Shown here: piece by piece, positions 25,094 to 32,643 of the stretch
Layout of the letters: the number at the start of each line of letters is the position of its first letter
Position numbering within the stretch: the first letter of the stretch is position 1
Source: Candidatus Methanomethylicaceae archaeon
GTDB taxonomy: Archaea; Thermoproteota; Methanomethylicia; Methanomethylicales; Methanomethylicaceae
Assembly: GCA_025057955.1 (NCBI GenBank)
Contig: JANXER010000010.1
Location: 1 to 42,446 of the forward strand
Direction of reading: 5' to 3'
Length of the DNA stretch: 42,446 nucleotides
Program-made: the position numbers and the translations under genes
The notes under the pieces: generated by a model
What the model was told of the DNA's origin: nothing
What the model saw: the letters and a program-made list of their open reading frames with translations, nothing else
Databases searched by the model: none

Positions 25094-25985
25094 TTCATTC
25101 AATAGATTAATAACGGGGCTTAGAATTAGCCTCACTCAAAGATGCAATTTAAATTGTAAATACTGTCATCATGAGGGAGAGTTCCAAGTAAGTAAGGAAA
25201 TGACTAAGGAAGAAGTCTTGAGAATCGTAAGGATTGCTCATTTACTAGGTATAAAAAGGGTGAAGTATACAGGAGGGGAGCCTCTTTTGAGGAAGGATTT
25301 GGTAGATATAATAAAAGGTTCAATTGAAATGGGATTTGAGGATGTTGCTATCACTACCAATGGATCTCTTCTAAAGGGGAAATCTGAAGCTCTATTTAAA
25401 GCTGGGCTTAGGAGAATTAATATCTCTCTACCAAGCTTAGATCCAAAAATTTACTTTGATATAACTGGAGGAGATATCAATAAAGCAATATCTGGAATTT
25501 ATGATGCTATAAGTAATGGAATAAAAGTAAAAATCAATGTTGTCTTAATGAGAGGAATTAATGAAAATGAATTGCTTAAATTCATAGATTTTGTTTCATC
25601 TATAGGAGGATCACTTCAGCTAATAGAGCTTGAAAAATTGAATTTGGATGATGAATTCTTCAATAAGCATTATTTAAGCTTATCTTCAGTGGAGCCCCTT
25701 CTGAATAACATGGCTGAGAGGGTTATAGTTAGAGAGGATATGAATAGTAGAAGAATATATGTAATAAATAATACTAGTGTTGAAGTGGTATGTCCAACTA
25801 CTGCTGATTTTTGCATGCGCTGTTCGAGAATTAGAATTACAAGTGATGGAAAGATAAAACCATGCTTAATGAGATGGGACAATTGTGTAGATATATTAGA
25901 GCCTATGAGAAAAGGAGCAACAGATGAAGAACTAAAGAGAATTTTCATTAAAGCAATATTGCTTAGGTCTCCTTACTATAAATAA
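25086..25985 (+). CDS. moaA: GTP 3',8-cyclase (radical SAM)
   Basis: MoaA carries out the first step of molybdopterin synthesis. The 299-residue protein has the radical SAM motif RCNLNCKYCHHEGE (C20, C24, C27), YTGGEPLLRKDLVDII, ITTNGSLL and RINISLPSLD. At the C-terminus, CPTTADFCMRCSRIRIT and KIKPCLM supply the second cluster ligands. It lacks the C-terminal GG tail residues but ends normally for a short archaeal form. TTG at 25086 overlaps mobB. Its last 23 bases overlap the convergent rfcL gene. Confidence 0.93.
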   Translation: MYDSFNRLITGLRISLTQRCNLNCKYCHHEGEFQVSKEMTKEEVLRIVRIAHLLGIKRVKYTGGEPLLRKDLVDIIKGSIEMGFEDVAITTNGSLLKGKSEALFKAGLRRINISLPSLDPKIYFDITGGDINKAISGIYDAISNGIKVKINVVLMRGINENELLKFIDFVSSIGGSLQLIELEKLNLDDEFFNKHYLSLSSVEPLLNNMAERVIVREDMNSRRIYVINNTSVEVVCPTTADFCMRCSRIRITSDGKIKPCLMRWDNCVDILEPMRKGATDEELKRIFIKAILLRSPYYK

Positions 25986-27117
25986 TGTTTATATAAGGTA
26001 AATATTCTGTAATTACTTTCTTCATTGACGCATGAAGTTCTCTTCCCAATAATTTAAGCTCTTCTTTTCTTCTATCTCTCTCCTCTTTATCATGACTTAA
26101 TCTCTCAATAGCTTTGGGAAAAGAATATTTTGTAAATTTATATGATTCCTTTTTTGCAAGAGCGGCTCCTCCAACTGCAAGTTCTATAGCATAGCTTATT
26201 AAGTCCCATATTTGCTTTCTTTTGGCTTTATTTAGAAAAACATCAGCCTTTGAGAACCAATCATAAGCCTCTGCTCTTTCTTCTGAATTAGTATATTGAT
26301 TTGGAATGTTTTCATTAAGCCATTGCATTAGCATATCAATATCCACGGCAGAGCTTTCAGCAACCATTTTCGCTCTTAGAATGGTATTAGCTGAGAAAAT
26401 TCCCTTCATAACCTCAAATATCTCAAGCTCTTGAGATCTTTGATATAGCTTAATTACATCTGATTCTCTTAATATTTTCTTTCCCTCCGCAAGCATTTGA
26501 AAATCATTTATAGCTGCCCTTAAATCTCCATTAGCAGCTTCTGCTATTCTCTTAAGCGCTCCCTCCTCAGCATTAACTCCAACTAACTGAGCTATTCTTC
26601 TTAGTCTTACCACAATGCTTGGGCTTCTTATCCTATTGAACTTTATCATATGAGATATTTCTCTTAGCTGTTTGAGCCTTGAATCCCAAGGATTATTAGC
26701 AATTAATACAACGGGATATCTTGATTTATTAATGATATTGATTATGGCGCTTATGCCCCCTTTATCCTCTTTTCCAGAGATTCCATCTATTTCATCAAAA
26801 AGAATCAGCTTTCCTCTTTTTCCAAATAGAGAGGTTTGAAGAGAAGCTCCACCAGCGATTTCATTTATTACTTCCTCAGTTCTGAAATCGCTTGCATTCA
26901 TCTCTATGAGTTCTAAATCAAGAGCTTCAGCTACAAGATGAGTTGAGAGAGTTTTTCCATTTCCTGGTGGACCGTAGAGAAGGGCTGCTTTTTTATCTGC
27001 CTTTCCAGCCAAATATGATTTAACCCACTCAAGTAGCTCAGATGCAGCATTATAGTTTCCAACAATTTCTTGAAGAGTTTTTGGTTTAAATCTATCGACC
27101 CAAGGGAGTTTATTCAT
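25963..27117 (-). CDS. rfcL: Replication factor C large subunit
   Basis: This is a AAA+ subunit of the clamp loader that places PCNA on primer-template junctions. The 384 residues include WVDRFKPKTLQEIVG, Walker A GPPGNGKT (49-56), Walker B DEID (108-111), and LRAAINDFQ (sensor 2). The protein is shorter than many archaeal RfcL proteins and ends EYLPYINIIYSKET; I see no C-terminal PIP box of the QxxLF type. It starts four bases inside the end of rfcS, giving an rfcS-rfcL operon. Confidence 0.93.
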   Translation of the reverse strand: MNKLPWVDRFKPKTLQEIVGNYNAASELLEWVKSYLAGKADKKAALLYGPPGNGKTLSTHLVAEALDLELIEMNASDFRTEEVINEIAGGASLQTSLFGKRGKLILFDEIDGISGKEDKGGISAIINIINKSRYPVVLIANNPWDSRLKQLREISHMIKFNRIRSPSIVVRLRRIAQLVGVNAEEGALKRIAEAANGDLRAAINDFQMLAEGKKILRESDVIKLYQRSQELEIFEVMKGIFSANTILRAKMVAESSAVDIDMLMQWLNENIPNQYTNSEERAEAYDWFSKADVFLNKAKRKQIWDLISYAIELAVGGAALAKKESYKFTKYSFPKAIERLSHDKEERDRRKEELKLLGRELHASMKKVITEYLPYINIIYSKET

Positions 27118-28094
27118 CTATTCTCCCCTAGTAGAGCAATTTTAGCAATCATAGTATTCAATTGAATATCATCTGTCCCCCCTTCAAGTATTCTATATTC
27201 AGTCTCTCCCAAAATCTCTATAATTTTAAGCTTTAATTTTTCATCAATATCCAATATGATTACTTCTCTGTGAAGTTGTTTTATTATATCCAAGCCAGAA
27301 AGCCCATATTCAAACATAAGGTTCATTATTTTATTTCTTGCACCAGAGAAATCTCCATTTAAAGCTTTCTCTAGAGCTTCTCTCAATTCCCTTGGGCTAA
27401 TACGACCAGCCACTTTAAGCACTGAGTTTTCATCAACTTTTTTACTAAGAGCTGCAGCTGCTTGTAAGGTATTTATAATTTTTCTGAGATCGCCATTACC
27501 AATGTATATAAGAGCTTCCATTCCATCCTCAGTTATATCCACTTCTTCCATATTACATATGTATCTGACTCTGGCTTTTACATCCTCTGGCTTTAAAGGC
27601 ATGAATCTAAATAGCGCACATCTGGACTGAATTGGTTCTATGATCTTAGTATAATAATTGCAAGCAAGAATAAATCTGCATGTACTGGTATACATTTCCA
27701 TTGTTCGCCTTAAGGCTTGTTGAGCATCTGCTGTCATATTATCAGCTTCATCTAATACAAGTATTTTAAATGGTACGTTGCCCATGCTAACAGTTCTTGC
27801 AAACTCTTTAACTATAGTCCTTACAACATCAATTCCTCTTTCATCACTTGCATTTAATTCAAGGAAGTTTTTATGATAATCCTCTCCAAATAAATCCATG
27901 GCAAGAGCTATAGCAGCCGTCGTCTTTCCAGTTCCAGGAGGACCAGCAAATAAACAATGGGGCATAGATTTTTCCTTAACAAATCTCTTTAATCTTTCCA
28001 CTATCTCCTCTTGATTAACTATTTCATCAAGTGTTTTAGGTCTATACTTCTCTGTCCACATTACTTCTCTAATCCTTTGTTTTATCAATGACAC
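27114..28094 (-). CDS. rfcS: Replication factor C small subunit
   Basis: The 326-residue AAA+ clamp-loader subunit has MWTEKYRPKTLDEIV, Walker A GPPGTGKT (51-58), NASDERGID, Walker B VLDEADNMT with DEAD at 115-118, the arginine-finger SRC motif IQSRCALFRF, and sensor 2 NGDLRKIINTLQ. All motifs are intact and there is no intein, although RFC genes often carry one in archaea. It is the first gene of the minus-strand rfcS-rfcL operon and is divergent from the GINS-MCM operon, with about 53 bases between start codons. Confidence 0.95.
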   Translation of the reverse strand: MSLIKQRIREVMWTEKYRPKTLDEIVNQEEIVERLKRFVKEKSMPHCLFAGPPGTGKTTAAIALAMDLFGEDYHKNFLELNASDERGIDVVRTIVKEFARTVSMGNVPFKILVLDEADNMTADAQQALRRTMEMYTSTCRFILACNYYTKIIEPIQSRCALFRFMPLKPEDVKARVRYICNMEEVDITEDGMEALIYIGNGDLRKIINTLQAAAALSKKVDENSVLKVAGRISPRELREALEKALNGDFSGARNKIMNLMFEYGLSGLDIIKQLHREVIILDIDEKLKLKIIEILGETEYRILEGGTDDIQLNTMIAKIALLGENR

Positions 28095-28147
28095 TCAAAT
28101 CACCATTATACTAAATTGTTAAATTTCCGATTTATTAATAGATCTAT

Positions 28148-28702
28148 GTGTCCATTGAATTTATAAAATATCATCAATTCATTTATGATGAAGATTATGT
28201 AGCAGTAGTATTCCAAAAACCCATTTCCAAACTGAGGATTGGAGGAGAAGATTATGGTTCGCCCACAAAGGGAAGTGAATTAAAAATTCCTAGATGGGCG
28301 GCCAAGGCTCTTGAAGAAGAAGGTTATGTAAAAATAAAAGATGAGGAGCAATTGAAATCAGTTGACGTAATAAAACTTCTTTGGAAGGAGGAAAGAAGTG
28401 AAACTTTATGTAAAATACCTGAGAAATTCTATCCAAAATTGAGAGAGCTTTTGAAAACATTAAATGAAAATGTAAAAAGAAATCCAACAGATACTGCAAT
28501 AAGTGAACAGAGGCAAACTCACATGAAGGCGCTTGATTTAATAAATTGTAGATTACAAAAAATAATTAGACTTTCCTTCGAGCGATCCCCACCAAAATCA
28601 TCCATTGATATGCTTGAGCCAGAGGAGCTTGCTTTATTTAAGATATTGAGATCTGAGATAGAGAATTGGAAGCAGAGAATTATTATTGAAGGAGTTGAGT
28701 GA
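28148..28702 (+). CDS. GINS complex subunit, Gins23 type
   Basis: The 184-residue protein begins with the small beta-rich B domain, with SELKIPRWAAKALEEEGYVKI at about 38-58, and continues with the helical A domain (about 75-180). The B-then-A order points to the Gins23 (Psf2/Psf3-like) subunit rather than Gins51. GINS activates the MCM helicase in the CMG-type complex. It starts with GTG at 28148. The stop is one base before the likely MCM start, the same gins23-mcm order known from Sulfolobus. Confidence 0.82.
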   Translation: MSIEFIKYHQFIYDEDYVAVVFQKPISKLRIGGEDYGSPTKGSELKIPRWAAKALEEEGYVKIKDEEQLKSVDVIKLLWKEERSETLCKIPEKFYPKLRELLKTLNENVKRNPTDTAISEQRQTHMKALDLINCRLQKIIRLSFERSPPKSSIDMLEPEELALFKILRSEIENWKQRIIIEGVE

Positions 28703-28703
28703 A

Positions 28704-31700
28704 TTGAGAGGAGAGGCTAGGGAAAGATTTGCAAATTTCTTAAAATACTTTCAGGATCCACAAGGTAAATTTAAGTATAGAGATGCATTAGCTCAAATGG
28801 CCTCCTTGGGCAAGACTTCATTAGTAATAGATTTCGAGGATCTTATGGTTTTCGACTCTGATTTAGCGAAAGAACTTAAAGAAAACCCTCTAAAAACACT
28901 TCAATATGCGAATCTAGCTATAGCAGATGTCCTTAGAATAGATAATATGGAATATTTAGCCAGAGTGAAGGAATTTAAAGCAAGGTTTAGAAGACTTGAT
29001 GAAATTGTGCCGCTAAGAGCCTTGAAGGCCTCTCTTATAGGAAATTTAATAATGATTGAAGGTATTATTACTAGGACTTCTGCTGTAAAACAATTGCTAG
29101 AGATAGCAGTATTTCAATGCCCAGTATGTGGAAAGGAAATTTCAATGGAACAGAGTGGTATTATTATAATAACACCTAGTCAATGTGATGAATGTGGAAG
29201 AAAAGGGCGCTTTAAGCTTATTCATGAAAAATCGAGATTTATAGATTGGCAAAGAATAAGAGTACAAGAGAGGCCGGAGGAACTTCCACCTGGTCAACTC
29301 CCACGCTCAATAGATTGTGTATTGAGAGGAGATTTAGTAGATACTATAAGGCCAGGGGATAGGGTTTATGTTGTAGGAGTTCTTCAGCCAAAGCAAGATT
29401 CAAGTAGAACTGCCACTTTCTCCATAGAAATTGATGTAAACAATATTGAAATCTCAGAGAAGGGAATGGAGGATGTTAAGATTACTTCAGAGGATGAAAA
29501 GGCAATAATTGAACTCTCAAAGGATCCACTTATATATCAGAAAATATTTTCTTCAATAGCTCCATCAATATATGGCTATGAGGAAATAAAGGAGGCTATA
29601 GCATATCAACTGGCTGGTGGAGTTCCAAAAATAATGCCAGATGGAATAAAGATTAGAGGAGATATAAACATACTATTGGTTGGAGATCCTGGAACAGGGA
29701 AATCTCAATTGCTACAATACGTGGCAAAAATAGCTCCTAGAGGGATATATACTTCAGGAAAAGGAGCTACTGCCGCAGGACTTACGGCTACAGTAGTTAG
29801 AGATAAGGAAACTAATGAATTCTTTTTAGAGGCTGGAGCATTAGTACTTGCTGATAATGGAATTGCTTGTTTACATCCTAACATGCGCATAATGGTTAAT
29901 AATGAATTTATTAGAATAGAGGAGCTTTTTAATGAAAAGGAGATTGTAAGAGGTTCATCAAAAGGAGAGGTTGTAGAGCTTAATTATTCATTAAATGAAG
30001 TTTTAAGTATTGATACATTAAATCTCAAGGCGAAAAAAGCTACTTCTACTATTTTACGTAGAAAATTTTTGAAGGGAAAGTTAATGAAATTAACATTTGA
30101 GAGCGGTCATGAGATTATATTGACTAAGGATCATCTGCTTCTGGATGGAAGCACTTTAGAATGGAAATGTGCTGAAGACTTTAAACCAGGAGATGTAATA
30201 GTATCATTAAGAAGATTTCCAAACCATAATAATGATATTTATATAATGGATATAGTGCCAGAGGATTGGATTGCAACAATAGATGGTAGGGATAAAGATG
30301 AACTATTAGCTGATGTATTTAAGCTCTATAAAGACATAGCTTTTTTTGATAAGGCATATGTTACTAATAAAGAGATGTATTTAAGAGTGGGGCTTTTAAG
30401 ACAATTATTGAAGTTACTCAATAAGTATGATAAATGGAGGGAAAAAACTACAATAAAATATTCTCATGAAAAACTCTTAATAGCAAAGATTACTCCAGAA
30501 TTGGGTTATCTAATTGGATTCATTCTTGGCAATTATAGCAACTTAGGTAATGAGAAGGAAAATATAATAGAAAATATAACAATAATTAACACAAATAAAG
30601 TTATTGAAAACCTTAATAGAATCATTGATAGAGAATTGCTGAAGATAGATAATAGAACTTCAAGAATTGTTATAGATTCCTTACTTCTTAAATATATAGT
30701 GAACTATTTCCTTGAGGATGAGCTCAAGCGTATATTTAAACTTCCAAATAACATACTAAGAGCATTTTTAGCAGGTCTTATTGATTCAAGCGGACAGATA
30801 AATGCTGATATTGAAATCAAGTTAAGCAATCTTGAAAGAGCAAGAGCAATCTCCTTAGTTTTACGAAGATTCAACATATTATCAAAGATCATATGTGAGG
30901 GAAATTTTGTTAAGTTAAAAATTATTGACACAAATAAGTTGATAGAAATTATAAGAGCATATAGCTCAAGCGTGATTTTAGAGATGATTAAAAAGGAGAT
31001 TTCAGTGACAACCTACAATGGAACCTCAATAAAATGCATTATGTTGAATAATGAAATTCATAGTAATTATCACTGGGATAATAATGAGAGGCTATTGAAT
31101 CATAGTGAGTTAACAGGAAAAATCGAAAGTAGAGACTATTACATGGATAGAATAATAAAAATGGAACTCATAGATTATGAAGGATTTGTTTATGACTTAT
31201 ATGTACCAGGTGTACATAACTTTTTAGCTGAAGGAATTATAGTGCATAATTGTATAGATGAGATTGATAAAATGAGGGCAGAGGATAGAGTAGCAATACA
31301 TGAGGCCATGGAACAGCAAAGTTATCATCCTTCATTCGAAATTATTCTTGCAAACAATATGAAATATAAAATTGGAGCTTTTGTAGATTCCCTATTTGAA
31401 AGATATCCTGAGAGAATTATAAATGGAATAAATTGTCAAATTCTTCCAATTGAAGATTTAGGACTGGAAATATTAACAACAGATTTCTCAAAGGTTTATA
31501 GAACTAAAGTTAATAGGGTAAGTAGACATAAAGCTTCTGATTACTTCATTAAGATAATTTACTCCAATGGTGTAGAAATTATTGTCACTCCAGAGCACCC
31601 TATATTCATATTTCAAAATGATAAAATTACAACAATTGAGGCCTCAAAAGTTAGAGAAGGAACTCTAGTACCAACCATAGATGCCTTAGAATCTAGCTAT

Positions 31701-32630
31701 TCCAAAGTTAATATTAAAAAAGTGGAAATTATATTGAATGAAGGTAAACATAAGACAGACTATGTTTATGATGTTACAGTTGAGCCAACTCATAATTTCA
31801 TTAGTCATGGGCTCATCTTTCATAATACTATTAGTATAGCGAAAGCAGGAATAGTTGTTCAATTGAATGCTAGAACTAGTATACTTGCAGCTGCAAATCC
31901 AACATTTGGACGATATGTAGCACAACGCTCTATTGCTGAAAATCTCTCAGAGCTGCCAGTTACAATCTTATCTAGATTTGATTTAATATTTCCACTAATG
32001 GATAGACCACAGGAGGCAAGGGATAGGGCTATGACTGAGCATATTCTTGCCCTTCATCAGGGTTCAGCAATAGGAAGAACGCCCATTATTAATCCAGAAC
32101 TTCTGAAAAAATATTTCTATTATGTTAGAAAGAATGCAAAACCAAGATTAAGTGAAAAAGCCGCAAGGAAGATAGAAGAGTTCTTTCTTGAAATGAGAGG
32201 AAAGAGTGAAGGAACGGATTCTCCTGTGCCAATAACCATGAGGCAATTGGAGGCGCTTATTAGGCTGGCTGAAGCTAGAGCTAAACTAGCACTTAAAGAG
32301 GAAGTTACAGAGGAGGATGTTGAGCCAGCAATAAAACTAATGAAGTCGTTCTTGCTTCAGGTTGGCATGGATAGAACCACAGGGAAGCTAGATATAGATA
32401 CAATAATGGTTGGAAGACCAAAGTCCATAAGTGATAAGCTAGCTGCTCTCTTCGATTTATTAATGACAATGGAAAAAGAGAATGGAATGAATCCAGTAAA
32501 AAGAGATGCATTCATAGCAAGAGCTGAAAGTGAGGGATTTAGTAGGAGCTTTATTGAAAATGCTCTTATTAAATGGACAAATGAAGGAATAATATATGAG
32601 GCAAAGCCAGGATACATAAAGAAGGCATAG
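28704..32630 (+). CDS. mcm: MCM replicative helicase precursor with two inteins
   Basis: The precursor is 1308 residues; the spliced helicase would be 678. The extein has the N-terminal MCM domain, a zinc site (CPVC...CDEC near residues 139-170), Walker A VGDPGTGKSQLL (about 325), Walker B CIDEIDKM, sensor 1 LAAANPTFG, the arginine finger LSRFDLIF and a C-terminal winged helix. Intein 1 interrupts before the Cys of CIDEIDKM. Intein 2 lies after MEQQ, before TISIAKAG. I place the start at TTG 28704, after GGAG at 28691-28694 and just after the GINS stop; an earlier TTG at 28686 would overlap GINS. Splicing is needed for activity because both inteins lie in the ATPase core. Confidence 0.95.
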   Translation: MRGEARERFANFLKYFQDPQGKFKYRDALAQMASLGKTSLVIDFEDLMVFDSDLAKELKENPLKTLQYANLAIADVLRIDNMEYLARVKEFKARFRRLDEIVPLRALKASLIGNLIMIEGIITRTSAVKQLLEIAVFQCPVCGKEISMEQSGIIIITPSQCDECGRKGRFKLIHEKSRFIDWQRIRVQERPEELPPGQLPRSIDCVLRGDLVDTIRPGDRVYVVGVLQPKQDSSRTATFSIEIDVNNIEISEKGMEDVKITSEDEKAIIELSKDPLIYQKIFSSIAPSIYGYEEIKEAIAYQLAGGVPKIMPDGIKIRGDINILLVGDPGTGKSQLLQYVAKIAPRGIYTSGKGATAAGLTATVVRDKETNEFFLEAGALVLADNGIACLHPNMRIMVNNEFIRIEELFNEKEIVRGSSKGEVVELNYSLNEVLSIDTLNLKAKKATSTILRRKFLKGKLMKLTFESGHEIILTKDHLLLDGSTLEWKCAEDFKPGDVIVSLRRFPNHNNDIYIMDIVPEDWIATIDGRDKDELLADVFKLYKDIAFFDKAYVTNKEMYLRVGLLRQLLKLLNKYDKWREKTTIKYSHEKLLIAKITPELGYLIGFILGNYSNLGNEKENIIENITIINTNKVIENLNRIIDRELLKIDNRTSRIVIDSLLLKYIVNYFLEDELKRIFKLPNNILRAFLAGLIDSSGQINADIEIKLSNLERARAISLVLRRFNILSKIICEGNFVKLKIIDTNKLIEIIRAYSSSVILEMIKKEISVTTYNGTSIKCIMLNNEIHSNYHWDNNERLLNHSELTGKIESRDYYMDRIIKMELIDYEGFVYDLYVPGVHNFLAEGIIVHNCIDEIDKMRAEDRVAIHEAMEQQSYHPSFEIILANNMKYKIGAFVDSLFERYPERIINGINCQILPIEDLGLEILTTDFSKVYRTKVNRVSRHKASDYFIKIIYSNGVEIIVTPEHPIFIFQNDKITTIEASKVREGTLVPTIDALESSYSKVNIKKVEIILNEGKHKTDYVYDVTVEPTHNFISHGLIFHNTISIAKAGIVVQLNARTSILAAANPTFGRYVAQRSIAENLSELPVTILSRFDLIFPLMDRPQEARDRAMTEHILALHQGSAIGRTPIINPELLKKYFYYVRKNAKPRLSEKAARKIEEFFLEMRGKSEGTDSPVPITMRQLEALIRLAEARAKLALKEEVTEEDVEPAIKLMKSFLLQVGMDRTTGKLDIDTIMVGRPKSISDKLAALFDLLMTMEKENGMNPVKRDAFIARAESEGFSRSFIENALIKWTNEGIIYEAKPGYIKKA
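29868..31250 (+). other. MCM intein 1 (461 aa) with degenerate homing endonuclease
   Basis: The splicing blocks are complete: Cys1 in CLHPNMRIMVNNEF, block B ILTKDHLLLDG, block F VYDLYVPGVHNFLAEG, and the terminal VHN followed by extein Cys. The middle has a LAGLIDADG-type endonuclease region, with motif 1 LGYLIGFILGNYS (30501-30539) and motif 2 LAGLIDSSG (30768-30794). In both, the catalytic Asp is replaced, by Asn (codon 30531) and by Ser (codon 30789). Protein splicing should work, but DNA cleavage probably does not. Confidence 0.92.
31320..31826 (+). other. MCM intein 2 (169 aa mini-intein)
   Basis: It starts with Ser1 in SYHPSFEIILANNMKYKIG, has block B TPEHPIFIF and block F VYDVTVEPTHNFISHG, and ends FHN before extein Thr (TISIAKAG). 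At 169 residues there is no room for a homing endonuclease. It uses Ser/Thr rather than Cys chemistry, unlike intein 1. Only 23 extein residues (31251-31319) separate the two inteins. Confidence 0.92.
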
Positions 32631-32631
32631 T

Positions 32632-32637
32632 GGAGGG
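32632..32637 (+). promoter_or_regulatory. Shine-Dalgarno of the Hel308 gene
   Basis: GGAGGG lies immediately after the MCM stop and six bases before an ATT codon at 32644, where homology to the Hel308 N-terminus begins. It supports translation from ATT, since the frame has no ATG, GTG or TTG until 32806. Confidence 0.55.
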
Positions 32638-32643
32638 CTAAAG

